Assembly (NCBI RefSeq): GCF_946479715.1
Contig: NZ_CAMLHF010000145.1
Coordinates: 1 to 14,632, forward strand
DNA length: 14,632 bases
Reading direction: 5' to 3'
Source: an uncultured Pedobacter sp.
Lineage (GTDB): Bacteria > Bacteroidota > Bacteroidia > Sphingobacteriales > Sphingobacteriaceae
Shown here piece by piece: positions 1 through 6,591 of this stretch. How positions within the stretch are numbered: position 1 is the stretch's first letter; the number at the start of each line of letters is the position of its first letter. The translations under genes and the position numbers were made by a program. The notes beneath the pieces are model-generated. The model was not told the origin of the DNA, searched no databases, and saw only the letters and a list, made by a program, of their open reading frames with translations.

Positions 1-35
1 TTGAATAAGGCACTCTTGTTAATGTTTTCGTTCAT
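1..35 (-). CDS. possible 5' end of an unidentified gene, cut by the window edge
   Basis: Reading the minus strand from an ATG at 35, the frame stays open to the edge and encodes MNENINKSALF. It lies 107 bp downstream of the SGNH hydrolase stop, on the same strand. Only eleven codons are visible, so no family can be assigned and the start cannot be tested by homology. No Shine-Dalgarno-like sequence is obvious, which is common in Bacteroidota. The frame could equally be chance. Confidence 0.3.
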   Translation of the reverse strand, partial: MNENINKSALF

Positions 36-142
36 AATATAATGGTTATTTGGTTAGCAAAATCATCTTAAGGGATAGATTAAGTGTTTGGAAATATACA
101 ATTAATTTGTTTTTTTAAAAATAGTATATTTTTCATTAAGTG

Positions 143-784
143 TTATTTATTAAACTTGATCTTTCTAAATATACGTTTCGCCATAATTCCGGATCCTTCT
201 GCATTAGGATGTATTTTATCTGGCATAAGTTCAGGCTTGTCTATCAACAAAACATGCATATCTAAAACCTCCACTTTATTCTCAGTGGCCACATTCATTA
301 TTTTTGGGATAATCTGTTTTACAATCACGGGATCCCATATTCCTGCTGTATCTGTTACAAAAGACACTACAGGTAATAGCAATATAATACGTGGATGGGA
401 AGGCAAATCTTTAAAAGATTTAATCATAGCATGGTAGTCCTGCTCATATTCATTTAATCTGGATCTGTTAACCAATTTGCTATCATTTCCACCAAGATCA
501 ATAACCACAATATCAGGATTACTCTTTAAAGCTTTCTGATACTCATTGGTTTTGTAATATGGTGAATCCCCGTTTCGCAGAAGCGTACAACCACTTACAC
601 CATAGTTTTCTACAGCATAACTGCTTCCCAGATATCTTTGAAGCTGAGCGGGAAAGGAGTTTTGCTCCCTGTTTTCCACCGTTGCACCATAGGTTATACT
701 TGCTCCAATGCAGGCTACTTTAGTAACCGCATTAGCGTTGGTATAAAAGCAAAGTGCAAGTAATAGACTAAATAACATTTTCAT
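143..784 (-). CDS. secreted SGNH/GDSL-type hydrolase (probable esterase)
   Basis: This is a 213-residue SGNH-fold hydrolase. Residues 1-19 form a signal peptide (KMLFSLLLALCFY core, ANA cleavage site, no lipobox Cys), so the enzyme should be periplasmic or secreted. The nucleophile block is VACIGASITYG with Ser29, where the classical GDS is GAS. The block II Gly lies in NYGVSG (60-65), block III is GGND (98-101), and the terminal DKIHP supplies Asp189 and His192. All four SGNH blocks are therefore present. The family cleaves ester bonds (acetyl, acyl) on carbohydrates or lipids, and the substrate cannot be read from sequence. The start lies 8 bp after the GH95 fucosidase stop, so the two are probably co-transcribed. 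Acting as a glycan O-acetyl esterase next to the fucosidase is an inference. An arylesterase or TesA-like lysophospholipase is the main alternative. Confidence 0.88.
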   Translation of the reverse strand: MKMLFSLLLALCFYTNANAVTKVACIGASITYGATVENREQNSFPAQLQRYLGSSYAVENYGVSGCTLLRNGDSPYYKTNEYQKALKSNPDIVVIDLGGNDSKLVNRSRLNEYEQDYHAMIKSFKDLPSHPRIILLLPVVSFVTDTAGIWDPVIVKQIIPKIMNVATENKVEVLDMHVLLIDKPELMPDKIHPNAEGSGIMAKRIFRKIKFNK

Positions 785-792
785 CTTTTAAA

Positions 793-3267
793 TTACTCGC
801 TAATGAAAGTATATGTTTTACCAGCAGCGGTATCGAAATCATAAAGAATGGTTTCGTTAATGGATGGTTTATTCAGGTTGGCTTTAGCAGATATAACTGG
901 CGTAGCTATTTTATCAATCTGATAAAACTGATTTGGATTATCTCCTTTTGCCGGTTTAAGCGAATTTCCTTTTAGCACATTAGGAACGCGTAAACGACAA
1001 TTACCACCAAGTTTTGATTTAATGGTAACCTTGCTCAATTTCCCATTTTTCCAGGTGATGTTCTCAATTTCAAAACCTCCGGGGGCCCTTAAGCCACTAA
1101 TACTTCCATCCTTCCATTCGTCAGGCATTGCCGGAAGCAGTTGGATAGAACCATCATGAGCCTGTAATAACATTTCCGTAATACCTGCAGTGCATCCAAA
1201 ATTGCCATCAATCTGGAAAGGAGGATGCGCATCAAACAAATTAGGGTAAGTTCCCCCGCCGCTGTTTTCACCACCTTTATTTAATCCTGTAGGCGTAAGC
1301 TGGTTTCTAATTAGTTTATAGGCATGATTACCATCCTGTAATCTGGCCCATAGGTTTACCTTCCATCCCATAGACCATCCTGTAGAAACATCTCCCCTCT
1401 GGATTAATGAGGTATGTGCTGCATCAAACAATTCGGGAGTGCGTAAAGGAGAAATCTGATTTGCAGGATACAAACCAAAAAGGTGAGAAACATGTCTGTG
1501 TTTGTCATTAGGATCATCCAGATCCTGCATCCATTCCTGCAGTTGGCCATACTGTCCTACCTGCATTGGTGCAAGCCTATTACGCATGGCCTTAATTTTT
1601 GCTACAAGATCTTTATCCGTATTTAATGCTTCGGCAGCTCTTATAGTGTTAGAGAACAGATCAAACACGAGCTGGTTATCCATAGTAGCACCAGCGGCTA
1701 TAGACTTACCTTTATGAGCTCTTGGAGCATTTTCTGGCGACATAGAAGGCGATACTACCATCCATTTATGAACTGGTTCTTCTACAAGGAAATCTAAATA
1801 AAACTCTGCCGCGCCTTTTAATGCCGGATATACTGTGGCCAGATATTTTTTATCTCCGTTATACAAATACTTTTCCCAAACATGTCGGCTTAACCATGCT
1901 CCGCCCATAGGCCACATTGCAGAATAAATACCATCAACCGGGCCGGTTATTCTCCAAAGATCGGTGTTATGGTGTGTTACCCAGCCATTAGAACCATACA
2001 TCACCTTTGCAGTTTCACGCCCCGTATGAGAAAGGTCTTTTACCATTTCAATTAGCGGGTTATGCATTTCGGTCAGGTTAGTTCCCTCAGCCGGCCAGTA
2101 GTTCATTTCAGTATTAATGTTGATGGTATATTTACTTCCCCATGGCGGATCCATTTTATTGTTCCAAATCCCCTGCAGGTTTGCAGGTTGCCCGCCCGGC
2201 TGAGAAGAAGAGATCAATAAATAACGGCCGAACTGATAATAGATAGCTGCCAATTGAGGATCATTTCCATTTGCAAAGTCTCTTAATCTAACATCTGTAG
2301 GATTCTTAATAGAATCTGTTTTACCCAGATCTATTTTTACACGGTTAAAATATTTTTGATAAGCGGCAACATGATCCTTCAATAGTTGAGGATAGTTTTT
2401 CTTTAACGCAGCATTCAAATAGGTTTCGGAACGTTTGTTTTCATCAGCACTGATGTCGTTATAATTTACAAAATTGGTGGCAATAGAAACATATATAGTA
2501 ACACTGTTTGCTCCTTTAACACTAACCTGCTCATCTGACAAAGAAAGTTGTCCGCCTTCATTTTTAACTTTTGCTATAGCATTAAATTTAACCTTACCCG
2601 GAACGTTCTCTCTGTCGCTGCTTATTCCCGACAGGTGTATTTCATTTGTATTAACAGCTTTAACAGCCCCCTTGTGCCCGGTTGCCATTGATGCATTAAA
2701 CGTTATGCTACCCGGCTTACTTGCTGTTAACCTGATCACAATTGCCTGATCCGGTATAGAAGAAAAAACGGTGCGGGTATAAGTAACTCCATTAACCACA
2801 TAGGTACTTTTAACTACGGCATCAGCAAGATTTAGCTCGCGGTAATAGTTCGAAAAGTCTTCATGTCCTGGAAAATCAAGGTTTAAATCGCCTACCGGCT
2901 GATACTTCATTCCGTTGTTTTTTTTAGACTGGATCGTCTTTTCAGCAAGGGCATTGGCTTCCACATATTTATCTTCGAAAAGTAGTTTCCTCACTTCTGG
3001 TAAAGCACCCAAAGCATCAGGGTTATCATTGCGATTGGGGCTTCCGCTCCATACTGTAGATTCATTTAAACTGATCTTTTCGTGCGCTGTATTTCCATAA
3101 ATCATAGCAGCTATTCTTCCATTTCCTATAGGCAGAGCAGCTTCCCAAACAGTTCCTGCCGGAGATTTATACCATAATTTCAAATCTTTCTCCTGCGAGA
3201 ATGCAGATATGGTTATGCCCATAAATAAAGCATAAACCACAATAATTGTTTTTAGGTTTGTAAACAT
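793..3267 (-). CDS. GH95 alpha-L-fucosidase, secreted
   Basis: This 824-residue glycoside hydrolase is near the usual GH95 length of about 750-850. A signal peptide covers about residues 1-24 and has no Cys for lipidation, so a periplasmic enzyme is expected. The N-terminal beta-sandwich opens with the family hallmark [20 protein letters not shown] (31-50) followed by [10 protein letters not shown]. The helical (alpha/alpha)6 barrel contains [18 protein letters not shown] (363-380), [11 protein letters not shown] (384-394), THHNTDLWR (431-439), QLQEWMQD with Glu578 as likely general acid, and [11 protein letters not shown] with Asp687. A C-terminal beta domain follows from about 705. GH95 enzymes are inverting and mostly release alpha-1,2-linked L-fucose from xyloglucan, pectin or host glycans. 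Some members prefer L-galactose, so exact specificity is open. It is the first gene of an operon with the SGNH hydrolase. No SusC/SusD or regulator gene is visible in the window. Confidence 0.93.
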   Translation of the reverse strand: MFTNLKTIIVVYALFMGITISAFSQEKDLKLWYKSPAGTVWEAALPIGNGRIAAMIYGNTAHEKISLNESTVWSGSPNRNDNPDALGALPEVRKLLFEDKYVEANALAEKTIQSKKNNGMKYQPVGDLNLDFPGHEDFSNYYRELNLADAVVKSTYVVNGVTYTRTVFSSIPDQAIVIRLTASKPGSITFNASMATGHKGAVKAVNTNEIHLSGISSDRENVPGKVKFNAIAKVKNEGGQLSLSDEQVSVKGANSVTIYVSIATNFVNYNDISADENKRSETYLNAALKKNYPQLLKDHVAAYQKYFNRVKIDLGKTDSIKNPTDVRLRDFANGNDPQLAAIYYQFGRYLLISSSQPGGQPANLQGIWNNKMDPPWGSKYTININTEMNYWPAEGTNLTEMHNPLIEMVKDLSHTGRETAKVMYGSNGWVTHHNTDLWRITGPVDGIYSAMWPMGGAWLSRHVWEKYLYNGDKKYLATVYPALKGAAEFYLDFLVEEPVHKWMVVSPSMSPENAPRAHKGKSIAAGATMDNQLVFDLFSNTIRAAEALNTDKDLVAKIKAMRNRLAPMQVGQYGQLQEWMQDLDDPNDKHRHVSHLFGLYPANQISPLRTPELFDAAHTSLIQRGDVSTGWSMGWKVNLWARLQDGNHAYKLIRNQLTPTGLNKGGENSGGGTYPNLFDAHPPFQIDGNFGCTAGITEMLLQAHDGSIQLLPAMPDEWKDGSISGLRAPGGFEIENITWKNGKLSKVTIKSKLGGNCRLRVPNVLKGNSLKPAKGDNPNQFYQIDKIATPVISAKANLNKPSINETILYDFDTAAGKTYTFISE

Positions 3268-3348
3268 TGGTTGTTTAATATTTGGTTTGTGTGTAATCTT
3301 TTCACTAATTAATGTATTAGCATTAAAAAAAAATTAATATATGATTAA

Positions 3349-3369
3349 TTACATTATGCTTTACATTAT
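3349..3369. repeat. 9-bp direct repeat in the fucosidase upstream region
   Basis: TTACATTAT occurs at 3349-3357 and again at 3361-3369, a 12-bp period. It overlaps an AT-rich inverted repeat, AATTAAT (3332-3338) with ATTAATT (3344-3350). It lies 80-100 bp upstream of the fucosidase start and could be a regulator site. The region is so AT-rich that chance is a real alternative. Confidence 0.3.
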
Positions 3370-3408
3370 TGGATTAGTTTTCATGTTTAAACACATAATT
3401 ATTACACT

Positions 3409-3416
3409 CAAATCTA
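3409..3416 (-). promoter_or_regulatory. candidate -7 element for the fucosidase operon
   Basis: On the minus strand this reads TAGATTTG, an exact match to the Bacteroidota -7 consensus TAnnTTTG. It overlaps the stop codon of the upstream kinase-like gene and would give a leader of roughly 135 nt for the fucosidase. I found no convincing TTTG -33 element at the expected distance, so this is only a candidate. Confidence 0.27.
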
Positions 3417-4052
3417 TTTGCTGTAGAAATTCGGAGTAATATAAAAAACAGTATCTATAAAATAAAGAAGGCCATCACGGCAAAGCACATTTTCATCATG
3501 CAAATCTTCAAAAATGATCCCTAGATTAGTGTTTTGATAATCATTATTTCTGATGTGATCAAACTGGTTATATTCAAGGAAAAATTTGAGTTCATTCAGG
3601 TCAGTTGTTTCTGTTGCCAGAATAAAATCCTGCTTTACGACAGCGAAAAGAGTATCATCAATTATTTTAAAACCCAAGAATTCATACAAAGTTGACTTAA
3701 AAAAATAATTATGGATCAGAAGGCTATTAAAATAGTCTAACCAATATTCGTAAAATATACTCCCATTAAGTTTGATTACACTATGATCATCAAAACGATA
3801 AACCTTTTGTTCAGCTCCTTCACTTATGAATAGATCTTCAGATATAATGCCAGAAAAGATAAGATTCTCTCTTTGAGCAAAATCAATTAAGCGTTGTTTT
3901 TCTTCACTTTTGAGATGCTTTTGTTCTTCAGGTTTTGGGCCTGTTTTCGCATTTGCTCTAAGGAAATTGTGGACTTTTTTGAGTTGGCTTTTGAAGCCAT
4001 CCTGTCCATTTCCGATAATGATAGTTTGTAGTTCATCTTTAATTTGCTTCAT
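3414..4052 (-). CDS. small protein-kinase-like protein (polyvalent-protein kinase type)
   Basis: This 212-residue cytoplasmic protein has no signal peptide or membrane segment. After a charged N-terminal stretch (about 1-68), the rest resembles a compact, degenerate kinase fold. EGAEQKVYRF (78-87) could be the nucleotide-binding strand pair and VIKLNG carries a candidate beta-3 Lys94. EDLHDENVL (182-190) has the D-x4-N spacing of a catalytic loop, with Asp183 and Asn188. YFIDTVFY places Asp200 where the metal-binding DFG/ID aspartate falls. The HNYFFKSTLYEFLGF stretch and the DLHDEN...FID ending match my memory of the kinase domain described in phage and plasmid polyvalent proteins (Kinase-PolyVal). 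The substrate is unknown. It follows the DUF6266 gene on the same strand with an 89-bp gap holding a palindrome, and it may have its own promoter at 4068-4075. The family call is from motif recognition, not a search. Confidence 0.6.
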   Translation of the reverse strand: MKQIKDELQTIIIGNGQDGFKSQLKKVHNFLRANAKTGPKPEEQKHLKSEEKQRLIDFAQRENLIFSGIISEDLFISEGAEQKVYRFDDHSVIKLNGSIFYEYWLDYFNSLLIHNYFFKSTLYEFLGFKIIDDTLFAVVKQDFILATETTDLNELKFFLEYNQFDHIRNNDYQNTNLGIIFEDLHDENVLCRDGLLYFIDTVFYITPNFYSK

Positions 4053-4067
4053 TAAGGATTGGTTTCA

Positions 4068-4075
4068 CAAATATA
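4068..4075 (-). promoter_or_regulatory. candidate -7 element for the kinase-like gene
   Basis: On the minus strand this reads TATATTTG, an exact match to TAnnTTTG. It ends only 15 bp before the start codon at 4052, so the predicted transcript would have a very short leader or be nearly leaderless. No clear -33 TTTG is seen upstream. Confidence 0.3.
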
Positions 4076-4105
4076 CAAATTTTATTGATGATGCTGATAA
4101 TATCC

Positions 4106-4131
4106 TCCCTCTTTGCATATGCAAAGAGGGA
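4106..4131. terminator. 26-bp perfect palindrome between DUF6266 and kinase-like genes; possible terminator hairpin
   Basis: The arm CCCTCTTTGCAT (4107-4118) is followed directly by its exact reverse complement (4119-4130), and the outer T4106/A4131 also pair. It lies 11 bp past the stop of the DUF6266 gene and 54 bp before the kinase-like start. In RNA it would form a stable stem with an ATAT-sized loop. On the minus strand no T-run follows, and on the plus strand only a short TTTT (4134-4137) appears, so it is not a textbook intrinsic terminator. It may be a 3'-end stabilising hairpin, an attenuator before the kinase-like gene, or a dimeric protein-binding site. Confidence 0.5.
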
Positions 4132-4141
4132 AGTTTTGCAC

Positions 4142-4780
4142 TTAAATTACCTCAATAACTCCTAAGTATTCATTAGTAGAAGCTATTTTTCTATTCTTTG
4201 AATAGAAGCTCATGTAGCAATGTACTTGATGACCTTTAAATTTTTTGGGGACAATTAATCTGCTGAACCTATCCGACCTCAATCCACCGTTTTCCAATTT
4301 ACAGAATAGATTTTTTGTTGGATTATAAACAACGAGGGTCACCTCATCATCTGCAGCACACATTGGTGTAAAATTGCCGTTTTCCCAGCTAAAATCAATA
4401 GCGTTACTTACTGTTGAAAAAGCCTTTGGGCTCCACGCACTCATTAACACACCTTTACTAAACAACAACCGTGTTAAATTTAAATTTTGGTCTGGATAGG
4501 CTCCTTCAATTGAATTTAGCATATTGTAAGATAGAGCATCATTCATTGGAGTATACTTCTCGATGTTTTGAAATCTCGTTTCAATAATGTTGCTTAATCC
4601 CACTAAGAAGCCCCTCAGCAATGCCATTTTATTCTGCTGTGCTAACTGTGCAACAGATGGCCCTTTTTCACTCTTTCTTGGTAAACCACGCATGTAATCA
4701 ATGCCTTTCCAGCTGGCTCCAACCACGGAACCTACTTTTCCGGAGAATCCACCTAGGATTCCTTTTTTAATTCTTCCCAT
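4142..4780 (-). CDS. DUF6266 family protein
   Basis: This is a 212-residue protein of unknown function. I place the start at 4780 (MGRIKKGILGGFSG) rather than the in-frame ATG at 4822. The family's conserved N-terminus begins there, the 14 extra residues look like untranslated AT-rich leader, and AAAGAA sits just upstream as a weak ribosome site. The conserved head is glycine- and lysine-rich: GILGGFSGKVGSVVGASWKG (7-26), then DYMR (28-31). The remainder is a mixed hydrophilic sequence with several predicted strands (for example FSWENGNFTP, DDEVTLVVYNP). There is no signal peptide. My recollection is that DUF6266 is largely confined to Bacteroidota and often multi-copy there. No biochemical role is known to me. 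It is transcribed divergently from the enoyl-CoA hydratase gene across a highly structured intergenic region, with the kinase-like gene downstream. Confidence 0.78.
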   Translation of the reverse strand: MGRIKKGILGGFSGKVGSVVGASWKGIDYMRGLPRKSEKGPSVAQLAQQNKMALLRGFLVGLSNIIETRFQNIEKYTPMNDALSYNMLNSIEGAYPDQNLNLTRLLFSKGVLMSAWSPKAFSTVSNAIDFSWENGNFTPMCAADDEVTLVVYNPTKNLFCKLENGGLRSDRFSRLIVPKKFKGHQVHCYMSFYSKNRKIASTNEYLGVIEVI

Positions 4781-4914
4781 TTCTTTAAGATTTAAATTAT
4801 TTAATATGTTTATTATGAGCAATATACGAGTAAATTTTTTATCTTTAAAATTTACCTTGTCTGGAATAAAGTCGAGTATGGATTACACCCGGTTAAGGTC
4901 AAGTCCTCACATAA

Positions 4915-4995
4915 TTCACACATTGTACACATATTCTTCACAAAAAGGTACCTGTTTGTGGGTTTGGTGTGAAGGATGTGTGAAAAAGGTGTGAA
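4915..4995. repeat. 81-bp imperfect inverted repeat of 11-bp-spaced GTGTGAA half-sites
   Basis: On the plus strand GTGTGAA starts at 4967, 4978 and 4989, exactly 11 bp apart. In opposite orientation, TTCACAC, TACACAT and TTCACAA start at 4915, 4926 and 4937, again exactly 11 bp apart. The two triplets mirror each other about position 4955. Pairing 4915-4946 with 4964-4995 gives 25 Watson-Crick matches of 32, plus two G-T pairs, by my count. The element lies in the 273-bp gap between the divergent DUF6266 (4780) and enoyl-CoA hydratase (5054) genes. One-helical-turn phasing suggests cooperative protein binding on one DNA face. A transcribed hairpin is the alternative. No T-run follows either arm, so it is not a simple terminator. 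Confidence 0.6.
4939..4960. promoter_or_regulatory. 22-bp dyad around AGGTACCT, possible operator
   Basis: CACAAA (4939-4944) and TTTGTG (4955-4960) flank the perfect 8-bp palindrome AGGTACCT (4946-4953). Only the A4945/G4954 pair fails over 22 bp. Its centre (4949.5) differs from that of the larger inverted repeat (4955), so the two foldings are mutually exclusive if transcribed. It sits between divergent genes, which fits an operator, but no regulator gene is adjacent. Confidence 0.4.
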
Positions 4996-5053
4996 GGAAC
5001 AAAAAACATCAATAATTACCTATTTATTAGGATTTAATAGATATTTACAGATT

Positions 5054-5833
5054 ATGACAGAACCCCTTGTTTTATATTCAGTAAGTGAGCGTATAGCAAC
5101 TATTGCTATAAATCGCCCTGAGAAGCGTAATGCATTAAATCCGGATCTTGTTCAGAAGCTAACGGATTCATTCATCAGCGCATCAGAGGATGATGAAGTA
5201 AAAGTTATTGTTTTAAAAGCTAATGGCGCTGTTTTTAGTGCAGGTGCCGATCTGGCTTATTTACAACAATTACAACTAAATACTTACGAAGAGAACCTTG
5301 CCGATTCCGAGAACCTAAAGCGACTGTTTACCACCATTTATTATTTACCCAAGGTTGTTATTGCGCAGGTTGAAGGACATGCAATTGCCGGAGGCTGTGG
5401 GCTTGCAACAGTTTGCGACATTACATTTTCTGTTCCTGAAGCCAGTTTTGGCTACACAGAAGTAAAGCTTGGCTTTGTTCCAGCCATTGTATCCTGCTTT
5501 TTATTGCGCAAAACAAGTGAAACTATTGCTAAAAAAATACTTTTGACAGGAAGCCTTTTTTCTGCACAGGAAGCACTGGATTATGGATTAATAACGTTTG
5601 TAACAAACAAGGAAGAGATTAGTCATAAAGTGAAAGATTTTGCATTAAATTTGTGTAATGAAGCTTCAGCAAATTCGTTAATGGTAACTAAGCAGCTAAT
5701 AGGACAAACTACAAATCCATCATTGGAGAAAAGCTTGTCGCTAGCCGTTCAGATAAATGCCAGGGTAAGAGATACAGAAGATTTCAAAAAAGGTGTTGCC
5801 TCTTTCATTAACAAAGAAAAAATTACGTGGTAA
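5054..5833 (+). CDS. enoyl-CoA hydratase/isomerase family protein, probable methylglutaconyl-CoA hydratase
   Basis: This is a 259-residue crotonase-fold enzyme. I start it at 5054 (MTEPLVLYSV), which matches family length. The in-frame ATG at 4976 would add 26 residues encoded inside the repeat array. NRPEKRNALN (20-29) and FSAGADL (61-67) are the CoA- and oxyanion-site motifs, and GHAIAGGCGLATVCD (108-122) forms the second oxyanion half. Of the two catalytic glutamates of rat mitochondrial enoyl-CoA hydratase, the first position is Gly116 here. The second is kept as Glu136 in FGYTEVKLGFVPA. This pattern, and the LGFVPAIVS stretch, resemble the LiuC/AUH branch, which hydrates 3-methylglutaconyl-CoA in leucine breakdown. 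Substrate assignment remains inference, and another acyl-CoA hydratase or isomerase is possible. It is cytoplasmic. No other leucine-degradation gene is visible. The following gene is 66 bp away. Confidence 0.85.
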   Translation: MTEPLVLYSVSERIATIAINRPEKRNALNPDLVQKLTDSFISASEDDEVKVIVLKANGAVFSAGADLAYLQQLQLNTYEENLADSENLKRLFTTIYYLPKVVIAQVEGHAIAGGCGLATVCDITFSVPEASFGYTEVKLGFVPAIVSCFLLRKTSETIAKKILLTGSLFSAQEALDYGLITFVTNKEEISHKVKDFALNLCNEASANSLMVTKQLIGQTTNPSLEKSLSLAVQINARVRDTEDFKKGVASFINKEKITW

Positions 5834-5899
5834 TTGCCTTTTGAATGTGACAAATGATAATAAAACTATACTAATACATAAAAAACTAAAAACCAGAAA

Positions 5900-6580
5900 A
5901 TGTTTAAATCAATTAAAACCGGTGTTGTAGCTGTAATTTTGATCAGTACAGCCATTGTTGCTAAAGCTCAAAAAATTGTAGATCAGGGAACATTAACCTT
6001 TGGAATTGAATATCAATTAACGGATGATCAAAAGAAGGTTATAGATCCTTCGGTACTTCCTTCCGAAAGTAAAGTTCAGTTTAATGGCAATATCTCTAAA
6101 ATTGAAATGGATATGGGGCCTGCTATGATAAAGGTATTTTCTGATGGGGCTGCCAGAACCGCATTAGTACTTATAGATATTCCTGTTGCCCAAAAACAGT
6201 ATGCCTCTAAAATGACGAAAGAAGATTTAGATAAACAAACAGGAAACCTGGTATTCAGCGACTTTAAAGCAACAGGTGAAAAACAAACCATCGCAGGCTT
6301 TAATTCAGAAAAATACACTTATAAGGATAACAATGGAGCTAACTACGAAGTTTGGGTTACTACCGACTTAAAAGTTACACCAGGTGCTACCCCTCCAGGA
6401 TTTGATCAGATAAAAGGTACTCCTGTAAAATATACCAACATCAGAGATGGTTTTAAAACAGTAGCAACATTAAAAAGTCTGAAAGAAGAAAAAGTAGGTC
6501 CTTTTAGCCTTACTGTACCAAGTGGTTATGAAGAAAAAACAATGGCAGAATTAAAAGCGATGCAAGGTGGTGGCCAATAA
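5900..6580 (+). CDS. secreted DUF4412-like protein of unknown function
   Basis: This is a 226-residue exported protein. Residues 1-23 are a signal peptide (VVAVILISTAIVAKA, cleaved before Gln). The mature part looks like an all-beta periplasmic domain: GTLTFGIEYQL (29-39), a GNISKIEMDMG strand, then IAGFNSEKYTY, YEVWVTTDLKV and a C-terminal LTVPSGYEEKTMAELKAM. The GFNSEKY, EVWVTTDL and VPSGYEE signatures recall the DUF4412 family, whose members are small exported proteins in Bacteroidota. That assignment is by pattern memory only. No catalytic residues are recognisable. The stop is 11 bp before the LtaS-like gene, so the two are probably co-transcribed and may act in the same envelope process. 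Confidence 0.72.
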   Translation: MFKSIKTGVVAVILISTAIVAKAQKIVDQGTLTFGIEYQLTDDQKKVIDPSVLPSESKVQFNGNISKIEMDMGPAMIKVFSDGAARTALVLIDIPVAQKQYASKMTKEDLDKQTGNLVFSDFKATGEKQTIAGFNSEKYTYKDNNGANYEVWVTTDLKVTPGATPPGFDQIKGTPVKYTNIRDGFKTVATLKSLKEEKVGPFSLTVPSGYEEKTMAELKAMQGGGQ

Positions 6581-6591
6581 CATAGCGTAAA

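Noticed and set aside
117..133. AAAAATA/TATTTTT inverted repeat downstream of the SGNH gene as an intrinsic terminator
   Set aside because: The stem has no G-C pairs and is too weak to call.
79..144. 10-bp direct repeat ATTAAGTGTT (79-88 and 135-144) and CTTAA/TTAAG pair as an attachment site or terminator
   Set aside because: It is short and AT-rich, with no integrase or element nearby, and one copy overlaps the SGNH stop codon. Chance is sufficient.
3414..4780. Kinase-like plus DUF6266 genes as a toxin-antitoxin or phage-defence module
   Set aside because: They are separated by 89 bp with a palindrome, there is no effector domain such as a nuclease, and no other defence gene is nearby. 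The sequence does not support the label.
4781..4822. Upstream ATG giving the DUF6266 protein 14 extra residues
   Set aside because: The added residues (Ile/Asn/Leu-rich) look like AT-rich leader. The conserved family head begins with MGRIKKG at 4780, preceded by AAAGAA.
4976..5053. Upstream ATG giving the enoyl-CoA hydratase 26 extra residues
   Set aside because: The extra residues fall in the repeat array, resemble no crotonase N-terminus, and the 259-residue form from 5054 fits family length.
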